A DNA stretch of 64,000 nucleotides from Maea johnstoni (GCA_963942565.1 OZ012694.1:28500275-28564274); one strand, 5' to 3'. Numbered from the stretch's first letter, positions 23,117 through 35,480 are shown. Notes: a model not told the origin generated them from the sequence alone. Translations and numbers: made by a program.

Positions 23117-23288
23117 GTGAACTTGGATATGACGGACCACTGTACGACATATTTTTCCATATGACGGACGATATGCTTGGTACCAGTCCGATACATATCA
23201 AGTACTCCTCATATGTATATGACGCATTTTGCATGTGACGGACCAATTTTCCTGGTCCCATTGAGTCTGTCATATCCAAGTTCACCTG
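23114..23288. mobile_element. 175-bp MITE with perfect 20-bp terminal inverted repeats
   Basis: CAGGTGAACTTGGATATGAC (23114-23133) returns exactly as its reverse complement at 23269-23288. Inside, the word TATGACGGAC repeats. It abuts the TA microsatellite, consistent with insertion at a TA dinucleotide (Tc1/mariner-like), but the right flank begins GTA rather than TA, so the duplication is not clean. Confidence 0.8.
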
Positions 23289-24086
<798 letters not shown>

Positions 24087-24119
24087 ATATAATGAGGCCA
24101 CACTGCATAGTTTCTTATT

Positions 24120-24660
24120 GTGCCAAAGCCATTCTGAATAGTGACTAGCTATCCTGAATGACCGATTGCAACATGTAGGTGGGGAATGCTCAGTGGGCCA
24201 AAGCCTTTGGCAAAGGGATTTGAAGAATCACTAGTTATTCCAGAAGACCAATTGCAAGATCTAGATGGGAAATACTCAATTGGCTAAAGGGATTTGAAGA
24301 ATCACTAGTTAGGCATTCTGAATAGTGACTAACTATACCGAATGACCAATTGCAACATGTAGATGGGAAATGCTCATTGGATCAAAGGGATTCGAAGAAT
24401 CACTAGTTATTACAAAAGACCTATTGCAAGATCTAGATGGGAAATGCTCATTGGGCCAAAGGGATTTAAAGAATCACTTGTTATTCCAAAAGACCAATTG
24501 CAAGATCTAAATGGGAAATGCTCATTGGATCAAAGGGATTTAAAGAATCACTTGTTATTCCAAAAGACCAATTGCAAGATCTAGATGGGAAATGCTTATT
24601 TCGCCTAAGGGATTTGAAGAATTACTTGTTATTCCAAAAGACCAATTGCAAGAGGCGAAA
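24120..24660. repeat. Tandem repeat, ~74-bp unit
   Basis: Six to seven head-to-tail units built on GATGGGAAATGCTCATTGG, CAAAGGGATTTGAAGAATCA, CTTGTTATTCCAAAAGACC and AATTGCAAGATCTA. The left part is irregular, with an inserted ATTCTGAATAGTGACTA block seen twice (about 24132 and 24309). Open frames across it follow the repeat. Confidence 0.9.
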
Positions 24661-26017
24661 CGCAGATCTATGATTCATTCATCAAAGCTTGAATGAAGTA
24701 CAAATTTTAATACCCATAGCTTGTAAAAGAATGGGGATTTTATAATAATGTTTCTAAGCTAACGTCTGGGCACAATAAGAGGTTCCAAAGTTTAAGTTAA
24801 ACAGGAGTCAAACTTGGCTACTAATATAAATAAGTGGATTTTGTCAGGAAGTTTATCTTTAAAACAGAGCAGCCAAAAGTCGGGCGTGATACTGGAACAA
24901 TGCATTAACATTATGTATGGAAAAATTATTTGGACGTTTTCGCGCCCGGTCAGGTCTACTCCCAGTTCATGTAGCGCATTGCGCTGTTGCGGTAGGGGAA
25001 TACACGGCACTCCCCAGCCACACCGCGTCACGTGTTTTTATCTTGTCCCGCCGTGTCGGATTAGTAAGTAACAACCAGTGCTGATGCTGAAATAACTGCT
25101 GAAATGGCCCTAACCGTAACTAGCTCTTCAGACATGGATCCGTGCGCCGGCCCCCATATTTTGGCGCACGGATCAACCCTTCTACTACATTTGCCTAACC
25201 TTTGCGCACTATCTTCTAACTACTTTCTACTCCTTTCATCTCTATCACCTTGCTTCGGGATTTTTCCGGATATCAAGTGGTTGATGTCCTAGGAAAATTC
25301 TGTTAGAAAGCACTCATGATTCCACAGTACCGCATACAAGTTATTACACTGAGATGTCAGCTCGTTGTAGATGGCAATATGCCGGGGCAATATGGTCAAT
25401 TTACCTTTATACTCGCAAGCTGTATTATGTGGGCATATTACAACTCTTACTCACCTAAAACTAATTCTTATCTGGGTTGTGCCTGGTAACGTTAAAATGG
25501 CTGAACGAGTGAACAGGTCCGATGGGTAATACATGTATAGAGTCGTGTGATTATTGGTGCAAGAGAACAAGACTATAAACCTAAAATTTATTTATTTATT
25601 TATTTATTTATTTATATAACGTAGAACATAAACTCATCAAATATAGGAACACTTCAAAATGTGTCAAAGAGGATTTTTTTAAACCAAACTGTGCAATATC
25701 AGTCAAATATTTCTCAAAATGTTGCTCTATCATGAAAGTATTTCCTTATGTATCAGATCATGTGTATGATTTAGATTTAAACGGGCCACTAGTTAGTGGT
25801 AGTATGCATCGAAGACGATACGAATCATGCAAAGATTAAGATAACACTATAAGTTTGTGTTGTACATTTGTATCAAAGAATTAGATTCAAATAACAGACG
25901 AGATGTAGGTAAATATCACCAGTGTGTGAAAAAAGTCCATCCATTCTATGACGAGTCTGTGAAAGTAACTGATGAGTGTCCAACCTCTGTGCCTCATGAT
26001 TTTTTCGGCACGTTACT

Positions 26018-26020
<3 letters not shown>
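24661..26020. repeat. Repeat-derived DNA (families E and F), no gene
   Basis: Contains dispersed repeats shared with other parts of the window. A block with GTTTATCTTTAAAACAGAGC and TTTTCGCGCCCG (about 24850-24950) is similar to 26805-26895. Another begins ATGGATCCGTGCGCCGG and has GCGCACGGATC as a small stem (about 25132-25295), similar to 28389-28585. A TTTA microsatellite lies at about 25588-25617. No open frame convinces. Confidence 0.55.

Positions 26021-26072
<52 letters not shown>
26021..26072. repeat. (GA)n microsatellite
   Basis: About 26 GA dinucleotides. Confidence 0.97.
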
Positions 26073-26076
<4 letters not shown>

Positions 26077-26519
26077 CAGTGTGGATCTACACGTTATCTG
26101 ACCAACATGTCACTATCTGTGATTTGTAAGGACAATGGAGTGTAGAGTCAATACGGCAGAATACCGATGTCACTCAGGGTCTGGTCCGGATCTAGCCTAG
26201 CTACAAGGCTCTATTATGATTTTACATTAGTATATATAGAAGCCTGCACCTATACTAGATAGGGACCTGTGGCCTATTGTTGGTCATTTAGTTCACACAA
26301 TTGCCACACGAGGGAGATAAGTGTTCCAACTGACCTCCTAGTATACCGCAGTCACTGGGGCGCAGTGCCATATGTATCCACAATGGAAGACATTTAAATA
26401 TGGCCTGGGAGGCAGGCTAGTCCGGATCTAGCACACTGACCATTAGCCTAGATTTCTAGGCTGTCGAATGTATTTTTCTGTTATGATTTTTTCTGTGACC
26501 AAGCACCAAATAATCTACC

Positions 26520-26950
26520 TGTAGGTGGCCATAGTGGTCAATATAGTTTACACTTATCTCACCAGGATTCAGTTTGAATAAGACAACCACTAGAGGTAGG
26601 AGGATCAGGCGATGCCATCTATCTACCATATATGGTACTACACATCACAGCTTGACGTTAGCGGCGATTCGAAAGGGCCCCGCCCTGTTATATAACCGAG
26701 AGGTTATCATTAATTTAATTAGGTTCCCGCCACTAGGGCTTCGGGTACACTACACGAAAAACAGTCCTACAAACTGCCTTGCAAACGGCCTGTTTTTGGC
26801 AGCGAGTTTATCTATGAAACAGAGCGGCCAACATTGATAGCATGTATTATAACAAGTTATGGGAAAATTTTCGGTATATTTTCGCGCCCGTCTACTTACA
26901 TTTTAGATGTCGCAATAACTGATGTCGCAATAACTGAGTGGTTCTCTGCT
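26520..26950. repeat. Dispersed repeat pieces (families F and G)
   Basis: GTAGGTGGCCATAGTGGTCAAT, TCACCAGGATTC and AGGAGGATCAGGCGATGCCATC are shared with 59890-60045. The following part (TATCTATGAAACAGAGCGGCC, TTTTCGCGCCCG) is shared with 24850-24950. The parent element was not reconstructed. Confidence 0.5.
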
Positions 26951-27024
26951 CCACTTCTCTGGACGCTTGGCTACACGCGTGTCTACGCCTGTCTAGTCAT
27001 AATGCTGAGAATATCTGTGAAAAG

Positions 27025-27225
27025 GTCTTGAGTTGGTCAAGTGGTTAGCACGCTTGACTTCGACGCAGACGACCCGAGTTCGATTCCCGATGATGGCGCA
27101 GGAAAAGAAAATTTATTTTCTTGCTGCTTTCCAGTGCTTCGGAGGGCATTGTACGCCGTCGGACTGGCCCAGAGCCTCAGAAGCTCGTGTTTCTTGTAAT
27201 TGATATACCGACTTAAAATAAAGAT
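27025..27225 (+). mobile_element. tRNA-derived SINE
   Basis: A tRNA-like head with an A box TGGTCAAGTGG (27034-27044) and a B box AGTTCGATTCC (27077-27087), both matching RNA polymerase III promoter consensus. An unrelated body follows. The head does not fold as a proper tRNA with paired acceptor ends, so this is a SINE rather than a tRNA gene. Confidence 0.7.
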
Positions 27226-27521
27226 TACGTTTACATTTATAAGTTCTTAAATCAGGGTACGTGTGCGTTATTGAATGTTCAATTGATATTGTGCATTTAC
27301 GTTGGCATACCTATCAACATTCAACACTCCAAAATCAGGAAATTTTAGGCAGTTTATTATTGCGGCTTGTTGTGCTTTCGTTTTGTTTAGTTCCAATTCT
27401 GGCCACTATGGGAGAGGTTAGTACTTGTACTTGTGCTTATGGAGTGCGCCTTTATAATTGATAACCATGTACACGTATGTTAATGGGATAACTTTAATTT
27501 TGTGTAGTAGATCACATTATT

Positions 27522-27690
27522 ATAGGGATTAAGATCTGCCGCTGAGCCTTGGTGCAGATTTATAGCCGAGATGTAGGTGTTTGTTGCAAAAGCTGAGGCC
27601 GCCAAGGCCGAAGCTTTGCAACAAACACCCACGGCGAGGCTATAAATCTGCACTAATGCTCAGTGGCGGGTCTTAATGGCTATTATAGCG
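27522..27690. mobile_element. Hairpin MITE, about 165 bp
   Basis: One long imperfect hairpin. ATTATAGGGATTAAGATCTGCC at the left returns inverted near 27660-27688, GGTGCAGATTTATAGCC as GGCTATAAATCTGCAC, and GTGTTTGTTGCAAAAGCT as AGCTTTGCAACAAACAC. Arms are about 70 bases with a small loop at about 27595-27605. Confidence 0.75.
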
Positions 27691-28388
27691 AGTTTGAGTG
27701 ATAAAAAATTCAAACAACTCTGTGAAAATGACACAAAAATCATGTTTTCTAGTGGATGCTAAGCCTGGATTTGGTCCCGGCTCTCGAGCCTCATTCTGGA
27801 TTTGGTCCCGGCTCCCTGATGTGAACCGGGACCACTTTAAAGCCACAGAAACAGCTTCTCACTGTACATAGTGTGTTTTCCAAGCCTAGGTATTTTCATA
27901 GCAGTGCGCTATAATGCAGAGTTATCAAGAACAAACAGGTAGCTTTGTAACTGAAAATATCATCATCATCATCAATTCTCGCGGTCCAATATTGGGACTT
28001 CTTTCGCGCCGTTTTGTTCAGTTCCAATCATGGCCACCAGGGGTCCGGTGAGAATATAGCTTTGGAGTGGGCAATTATATTTCACAGAAGTTGGCAAATT
28101 GATAACCATACAAATATGATTATGAAATAACGTACTTTAATATCAAGTAGCAGATCACACTCTATAGTCCATGACCCAGAGGGTTCCTCATACCATATTG
28201 GGGGGCAAATTCTGATTAATGTTTTTGAATTCCCCATATTCTCAGCTTCATGGTATTTCAGTAACAAATACTTTCCAAATCAGTCCTTTTCTTTCTTTTT
28301 CCAGGTGAACTTATATATTTACACGATCACTTTTACTCACTACCCATTTTCCTCATATTTCATAACTGTTACATCCCATTCCCTCTGA
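27691..28388. other. Spacer, nothing recognised
   Basis: Contains a local direct repeat GGATTTGGTCCCGGCTC (about 27769 and 27797) and a short ATC run near 27960. No gene seen. Confidence 0.45.
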
Positions 28389-28585
28389 GACATGGATCCG
28401 TGCGCCGGCCTCTATGTTGGTGCACGGATCCATTCTTCTTCCATACTTGCCTAGTCCTTTGCGCTGTATTGCGCCCAGCGCCACTAGCTTCATACAGCTT
28501 TCCACTACATTCATCTCCATTCCTATCGCCTTGTATCGGACTTTCTCTGGGTCAGCACAGAAGGGGATGTCAACTTTTTAGGGAC
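28389..28585. repeat. Dispersed repeat, family E copy 2
   Basis: Begins ATGGATCCGTGCGCCGGCC and contains GTGCACGGATCCAT as a small stem. Ends GGGTCAGCACAGAAGGGGAT, GTCAACTTTTTAGGGACT, a tail also found at 60048-60082. Confidence 0.6.
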
Positions 28586-28943
28586 TAGGAACCAAAAACT
28601 AACAGGCGATGTGCTCGAGTATGCTTTTTATTACCCTTGGGCACGCCTCACATCTCTGTGGCCTGGACTACATGAGTTGTTTCACAGCATTTATTCCTAA
28701 TTTTGAATATCAGAGAGATGGAATCCCCATTTCTATCACTACCTGTAAAGGGACTTAACTTGTATTTACAAAACAGAGGTATAATTGTAGGTGATATAAA
28801 CAGATAAGAGCTGGTTACTTCGTGTTTAGCAGCCACCACCCTTGGTATATAGAAAGGTCTAGATGGTTTGATGGAGGATGGACAGGCAGCTATAAAAAAA
28901 GATTCGAAAAGTGGCTTTCTTTTGACAGTTTGTTTTCTTTTCT

Positions 28944-29121
28944 TGAGTTGGGTGTTTTTTCATAAGGCTAAGCAGGCAGTGGATCTGGGATCGTCAGTAG
29001 GCCCATCATCACCAACAAAATGCATGGGTGTCAAGGTAAATACAGGCTGTCGATGCTCAACATCCTTGTAGCCAAAACTGGGAATCGATCGTGTAGCCAG
29101 AGGAAGCCGGGGAGGGACTTG

Positions 29122-29177
<56 letters not shown>

Positions 29178-29770
29178 GATAATAATAATAATAATGATAA
29201 TAATAATGATAATAATAATGTCAATAAATCGTAACGATAGTAAAATTAGTAGTAATACGGACACAGATGGCCCTCAAATCGTTGTAAAATGGTCACTCAC
29301 AAGGAGTTCTGAAGAGCTAAATGGCCATGGATGATTGTAAGCCTACTCTGTCAGAAGGTATCAGTTTTACCTGTTGAAGTAGTGGTTGGAAAAAAATTAT
29401 GCTTTGACCCAAAATATCCAAGTATTCCCTTGCAGCATATGGATTTGTGCAATAACGGGAAATTACTGGAAATATTCTCCACTCCACTTTAGTAATATTT
29501 CAAAAGAAAGTATAATCTAGGATTGCACAGCACACAGCTAACCTGGGAAGTCGTTTACTAATTAACCTTGCGCATGCTGAAGTGTTTATGAATAGGAAGT
29601 ATTTAACTTGCTACTTCAAGTTAAGTACAGTTGAACTAATTATGTAATATCCTCTTTAACAAAGGTAGGCCTCCATTTGACACCCTTGCGTTTTCTTGGT
29701 GGTGATGGGCCTACTGAGGAAAACTCAGATCCACTACCTGCTTACCCTCATGGAAAAACACCCAAATCAA
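28944..29770. mobile_element. Element with ~92-bp imperfect terminal inverted repeats
   Basis: Left arm 28944-29034 (GAGTTGGGTGTTTTTTCAT, AAGCAGGCAGTGGATCTG, GTAGGCCCATCATCACCAA, GGGTGTCAA) returns inverted at 29676-29770. The interior carries an (ATA)n microsatellite at about 29123-29220. Arms are roughly 80% alike by eye. No transposase recognised. Confidence 0.7.
29123..29220. repeat. (AAT)n microsatellite
   Basis: About 30 AAT trinucleotides with a few interruptions (AACGAT, AATGAT). It makes poly-isoleucine frames on both strands. Confidence 0.97.
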
Positions 29771-30061
29771 CTTTTGTTGACAGAAGCAACATTTGTTAAG
29801 ACAGAAGTCACTTTTCTCGACAAAGGTAAAGTTTTGTTGGACAAAAGTACGTTCGTGTTACACATGGCGTGACGATTCGCTAAGTGTCACATCTTAGAAT
29901 TCTGTCTCGCCAAAATTGCTTTTGTGAACAAAAGTAATTTTGTTAAGACAAAAGTTGCTTTTGTTGGACAAAAGTACTTTTGTCGACAAGAGTACTTTTG
30001 TCTGTTACACTTAGCGCGACCATTCGCCAAATGTAACATCTTATAATTTTGTCGTAGTATA
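29765..30061. repeat. ~145-bp tandem duplication of TTTTGT/ACAAAA blocks
   Basis: Two diverged copies in tandem (about 29765-29905 and 29906-30050). Each has short inverted TTTTGTTGGACAAAAGTA words, then GTTACAC.T..CG.GAC.ATTCGC and AACATCTTA.AATT. It ends GTCGTAGTATA at 30051-30061, a word that returns inverted at the start of the element at 31721. Confidence 0.65.
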
Positions 30062-30180
30062 TCCCACTGATTATAGATAGCGTGAACTATAGACTGGCGT
30101 ATGTATTCGGTCTACCGCTGGTAAGACTTAGTACAATCGCTTAGAACCTCTCGTAGGAAAGTCACATCATTAATATTAGA

Positions 30181-30371
30181 CCGAAATATCTGACTCTACA
30201 TTTGCCTAATGTTGATTTTCTATGTTAATTTGGATATTTGGACGTTTATTGAATATGTTCAGGATCTCGTTGGCATATATACATGCCAACGAGATCCTGA
30301 ACATATTCAACAAACATCCAAATTAATAAAGAAAATCAACATCCAGGCAAATGTAGAGTCAGATATTTCGG
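30181..30371. repeat. 191-bp hairpin
   Basis: CCGAAATATCTGACTCTACA at the left returns inverted as TGTAGAGTCAGATATTTCGG at the right, and AATATGTTCAGGATCTCGTT as AACGAGATCCTGAACATATT around a centre near 30276. Arms are about 90 bases with a few mismatches and small gaps. A frame crossing it continues to 30517 but matches nothing I know. Confidence 0.8.
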
Positions 30372-30599
30372 TTCACATTGATTTATGCCAATTAAAAACT
30401 GTATTATCAGCATTTAAAGAAAAAGTGAAGCAAAGTTATTTTCCAAATGATAAGAGGTTATTTATCACTGTTATATTTGAACATTGCCAAGGTACTGGAC
30501 ACTCAGTTGGTGCCTGATGCGGTAATCCGCGGTATGCAGAGCAGGTTTACCAAAGAGAATCGGCGTGTTCTATTCCTATCGCGTGATCTTCCCAGGGAT

Positions 30600-31610
30600 A
30601 TAGAGGTTCCATCACGAGTGGATGGAAAGAGGAGGAATCTTGCACGAGTGAGTGATTTTGTGTCTTGGGACGAGGCTTGCCGAGTCCCAAGACACAAAAT
30701 CACTCACGAGTGCAAGATTCCTCCTCTTTCCATCCACGAGTGATAGAACCTGTTTCTCCCACGATAAAAAGGAGACATTTACACGTTTTACCGTGAAGTT
30801 AGCTAGCTAAACTAGGTCAGCCAAAGGTCACCCGCGCACTAGTTCAACAATGGTAATACGCGTTTGTTGTGACGTGCACCGTTTGTTTCCCCAGAAACTG
30901 GCGCCAGATCACGTACGTGACGCTTGTTCAAATCCACGCGCGCTATTGTTGGATCTACCTTTGACCCAGCAGCAGTGACCTCTTGATTGAAATTGAGGGA
31001 TCTGATTGGACAATTACATTAGTTTGACCTTTTGACCCCGTTGAAGAACACCCATTGGAGACCACAAATCCTTAACTGTAAAATACACCTCAGAGTGGGA
31101 GAAACCGGAATCCCACTCTGAGGTGTGTTTTACAGTTAAGGATTTGTCGTCCTCAATGAGTGTTCTTCAATGGGGTTAAAGGTCAAACTGGTGTAATTGT
31201 CCAATCAGATCCCTCAATTTCAATCAATGGGTCACTGCTGCTGGGTCAAAGGTAGACCCAACAATAGTGCGCGTGGATTTGAGCAAGCGTCACGTACGTG
31301 ATCTGGCGCCAGTTTCTGGGGAAACAAACGGTGCACGTCACAACAAACGCGTATTACCATTGTTGAACTAGTGCGCGGGTGACCTTTGGCTGACCTAGTT
31401 TAGCTAGCTAACTTCACGGTAAAACGTGTAAATGTCTCCTTTTTATCTTGGGAGAAACAGGTTCTATCACTCGTGGATGGAAAGAGGAGGAATCTTGCAC
31501 TCGTGAGTGATTTTGTGTCTTGGGACTCGGCAAGCCTCGTCCCAAGACACAAAATCACTCACTCGTGCAAGATTCCTCCTCTTTCCATCCACGAGTGATG
31601 GAACCTCTAT
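30600..31610. mobile_element. 1,011-bp near-perfect palindrome with smaller palindromes at both ends (foldback type)
   Basis: The two halves are inverted copies around a 10-base loop (31101-31110), from TAGAGGTTCCATCAC at the left to GTGATGGAACCTCTA at the right. Differences are few. Each outer 140 bases (about 30608-30748 and 31462-31603) is itself a palindrome, built from GAGTGGATGGAAAGAGG, AATCTTGCAC.AGTGAGTG and ATTTTGTGTCTTGGGAC. Inner parts carry GATCACGTACGTGA and TTAGCTAGCTAA, short palindromes again. No coding region and no clear target duplication. It is most like a foldback transposon. Confidence 0.85.
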
Positions 31611-31720
31611 TTCTCCTTTAATTACCAACAATGGGCTAGTCACGATTTAGTCTTGATTTGACTGAAATAGGGCAAATCACGAAATTCCACCTCCAACTTC
31701 GGCAAAAATTGGCAAGTCAC

Positions 31721-32964
31721 TATACTACGACGGTGCATACGTGACACCTAAATAAACTTAAACGAACGTTTATTTTTAGCACTATTTTCAGAAAAAATGC
31801 TAGAAAAATAAGTAAACAAAGGTTTATTTTCAGCAAAAATATATGAAAGTGCTAAAAAAATAAATTGAGGAACGTTTATTTTTAGCAAACCATTCTTAAA
31901 GTTGCTGAAAATAAACCTTCACGAACGTTTATTTGTAGCAAAATTACAGAAAAAGTGCTGAAAATCAACATTTACGAACGTTTATTTGTAGCAAAATTTC
32001 AGGAAATTGCTGAAAATAAGTCTTCACGAACGTTTATTTGTAGCATTTTATTGAGAAAAATGTTAGAAAAATAAATAAACGAACATTTATTTTGAACAAA
32101 AACTGTCAAAAACTGTTGTGTATAAATGCAGACGAGCATTTAAATAGTGTCACATTTGCACCGTCATGGTGCATACGTGACATCTAAACAAATCTAAACG
32201 AACATTTAGTTTCAGCACTATATTGAGAAAAATGTTAGAAAAATAAATATACGAACATTTATTTTGAGCAAAATCGATGCTGTGTTTTAAAATGGAAAAT
32301 GTCATAGCATCAATCATTTATGGGGGCGTGTCCCAGTTCCTTTTAATTGACGGGGAGTGTCCGCTTGATGGAGACGCCTCTCTAATGATTGACATTTTGA
32401 CAGTTTATATTTTCAGCATTTCCACCTATACAATGCTAAAAATAAACGTTCATGAAGGTTTATTTTGAGCAATTTCTGAAATATTGCTACAAATAAACGT
32501 TCGTGAAGGTTTATTTTCAGCAATTTTATCAATGTTTTGCTAAAAATAAATGTTCGTGAAGGTTTATTTCTAGCACTTTTCTGATATTTTGCTACAAATA
32601 AACGTTCGTCAAGGTTTATTTTCAGCAATTTTATCAATGTTTTGCTAAAAATAAATGTTCGTGAAGGTTTATTTCTATTTGCTACAAATAAACGTTCGTG
32701 AAGGTTTATTTTCTGCAACTTTATCAATGTTTTGCTAAGAATAAACGTTCGTTTATGTTCAATTAGATTTCACGTATGCACCATGATGGTGCAAATGTGA
32801 CACTGTATTTAAATGCTCGTCTGGATTTATTTACAACATTTTTTGACAGTTTTTGCTAAAAATAAATGTTCATTTATTTTTCTAACATTTTTCTCAATCT
32901 AGTGCTGAAAATAAATGTTCGTTTAAGATTTATTTAGGTGTCACGTATGCACCATCGTACTATA
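31721..32964. mobile_element. Foldback-type element with internal tandem repeats
   Basis: TATACTACGACGGTGCATAC at the left matches, inverted, GTATGCACCATCGTACTATA at the right; both continue into GTGACACCTAAATAAA. The ends lie at TA, so a Tc1/mariner-like TA duplication is possible. The interior is repeats of about 60-70 bp based on AATAAACGTTCGTGAAGGTTTATTT with GC.AAAAT between, on opposite strands in the two halves. A second, inner pair of ends (GGTGCATACGTGACATCTAAA at 32169 and its inverse near 32765-32785) indicates nesting or duplication of the termini. Confidence 0.75.
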
Positions 32965-33469
32965 CAGCCTAATATGGCACAAAAAAACAACAAAAATCGA
33001 TATTCTAAATTCCAAAGCCCCGTTTACAGTAGTTCGAGCAACTCTAATTCTGGTACCGGCCATGTTTACTATATGCCATCTCTGTTGGCCTCATCGGTCG
33101 GTACCAGAGTTAGAGTACACAGACACAATCAATCCCAGCACTTTTGATTTCGCTATACATATCATGAGAGCTTGATTATAACTTTGTTTATAGATCGGTA
33201 AGTCGATCAGTACACACTATGTATCAATCAGGTTATGAGGGGCAGGTACGCAAGATAAGTATACCAAGGACGCGGCCCAGTTATCCGACTCGATATGACT
33301 AATAGATGTTATGACAGTAGCATGAAACCAATATTAGGCCAACTAACTATTCCTAATCGCTCAGTACTTAAAAGCCGCGTAGGATTGAAGGACATTGACA
33401 TGAAATTTTGTTTCACTTCGTAAAACTCTGAAAATAATAAAAGTAATTAAATTTCGAATACTAATAATT

Positions 33470-33597
<128 letters not shown>

Positions 33598-34640
33598 ATC
33601 GACTATCAGGGCAGACCTACTATATGATATAATGATTTTCCTCGTGTATTGCATGCGTTTTTTGGTGAATTGTTAAGAATTCCGATCCTGGCCATCCATT
33701 GCTATACGAACATTTTCACAAATGCGAAACACATTTCACACATTCTTTGCCTTGCACTGCCATATGTTAGCGGGTCAAGGTAATCCATTGATAAGCCAGC
33801 GATATTTTCACATCATAGATATACCCATTAAACACGTGACTGTCCCTTTCAAATGACTGATTTGGCATAGGGTGACCTATTGACAGAGACCATAGGATAC
33901 CTTTAGAAGTTACTGAATAGTGTATCCCCTAACATGCCTCATACAAATCTACAATCTCGTCGTACTAGTACGAGAAGTGTTCGCACTGTGTACGTCGTCT
34001 CTCGAAGAATGAATGAGGGAAAAGAAGTAAAAGTAGAAGAGAAACAGCAGCGTCTTCAAATCCAAAGAGGACCAAGGGATCTTTTACTTTTTAGATGCAT
34101 GGTATCCACATACCGATACACACACCCCCCTTCTTTTACAAGGCGATCAGGGTGCCACAACAGCTTAGGGTTCCCTATGAGGTGCCAGCTCCTATTGCAC
34201 ACCATTTAGCAAGTCAATAGGGTGTGGCCCTTGCGGGTCGTCTCTCTATAGGTCACTCTATTCCAAATAATTCATTTGAAAGGTACAATCATTTGTTTAA
34301 TGTCTGGAAAGCCGTTCTTACAAGAAAGCACTATTTGTCACAAACAATTCATTTGCCTTTTCGTTTCGCGCTTTTCTGCAAGAATGGCTTTCCATAGTAT
34401 CCTGTATGAGCACAGTGAGTCCAGCGAAGAGCCACCCGCACCGAAAGGCTCCCACCATACTGACCTCCATCTGAAGAAATAATCACAACAGATTCACTAA
34501 ACCTCAGACCACAAAATACATTCTTAATTAAATGGAGAAGAGTTTTTTTTAACATGACCGTAACATCTCCTTTCTCGGTTAAATATTGACAATTTTACCA
34601 GAAGAATGAAATTGAGCTTTATTATTGGTCCAACTACGAT
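33598..34640. other. Spacer with no supported gene
   Basis: Several short open frames occur (for example 33934-34209) but none resembles a known protein or has splice support. A small inverted pair GGAAAGCCGTTCTTAC / GCAAGAATGGCTTTCC lies at about 34309-34394. Confidence 0.4.
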
Positions 34641-34776
34641 GATGTAGGTGTGAACGACATAAAAAAATCCGCTGTTTTTAGAAAACGGTGGAATTTTCTT
34701 AAAAAGAATTTCTGTCGTTTTCCGGAAAAATCGCGGAAATTTGTTTTTGCCATTCACACCCGCGCCGTCGTAATGA
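34638..34776. mobile_element. Small inverted-repeat element
   Basis: TACGATGATGTAGGTGTGAACG at the left resembles, inverted, CATTCACACCCGCGCCGTCGTAATG at the right, with further AAAACGG/CCG.TTTT pairing inside. A decayed relative with GCCGTTCACACATGCACCATCG lies at about 54490-54600. Confidence 0.5.
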
Positions 34777-34884
34777 ACAGCGCATAGACAAAAAATATGA
34801 CAGCACAACACCTATAATAACTGATAAATCATAAACCAGACATCAATGGACAAATACCATGAGTACCTCGATTAAGTATCAATT

Positions 34885-35480
34885 TGTACTAATGAGATAT
34901 ATCGTGACATTGTTGACATCAGGAATGTTTACCTCAGTGTATACGTATACATACATATTGAACCATTGTCTGTTCATTGGAAACATGGGTTAAGTGTGTT
35001 TTGATAGTAAGGTGTTAATGACTGTTCACCCGCTGAATCCCAAACAAGCCGGTTGGCCTAGTCACTAGTTTATTTTGTAATTTGACAAGTCAGCATTCTA
35101 GTCAAACATATTTGACTGAATTTGTATCCATTAAGTCTATTATTCTAGGTATTATATTATTCCAGAACCATTGTTATGATTCTTAAAATCAACCCCATTA
35201 TCTTGTATAATTTCACAAGTTAATTTTACATTCAAACACAAATTTCCATGAATCTGTTAAGTCATTACTAATGAGATATATGGTGACATTGTTGACATCA
35301 TGAATGTTTACAGCAGTGTATACGTATACATACAGTGAGCTTTGCCATATTGAACCATTTTCTGTTCATTGGAAACGTAGGTTGAGTGTGGTTTGATATT
35401 TAAGTCTTAATTAAGCTAATGACTATTCGCCCGCTGAATCCCAACAAGCCGGTTTGCCTGGTCGCTATATAAATGCGCGG
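34885..35480. repeat. Segmental tandem duplication
   Basis: ACTAATGAGATATAT.GTGAC and the following 170 bases or so (GTGTATACGTATACATACA, CCGCTGAATCCCAAACAAGC) occur at about 34888-35060 and again at about 35268-35455. The block between them (about 35066-35268) recurs at 36667-36867. A TATA-like word CTATATAAATGCGC is at about 35464. Confidence 0.7.

Noticed and set aside
23025-23285. Open frames of alternating tyrosine and isoleucine (also at 23954, 52115 and 60685)
   Set aside because: They are translations of TA microsatellites.
25857-26075. Frame ending in repeated RE
   Set aside because: Translation of a GA microsatellite.
27025-27100. A tRNA gene
   Set aside because: A and B boxes are good, but acceptor ends do not pair and a SINE body follows.
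30209-30743. Two overlapping plus-strand frames of about 100 codons
   Set aside because: They run through a hairpin and the start of the large palindrome; the translation matches no family I know.
33934-34482. Two plus-strand open frames, basic and serine-rich
   Set aside because: No recognisable domain, no splice-linked neighbours, unremarkable length for chance in this region.
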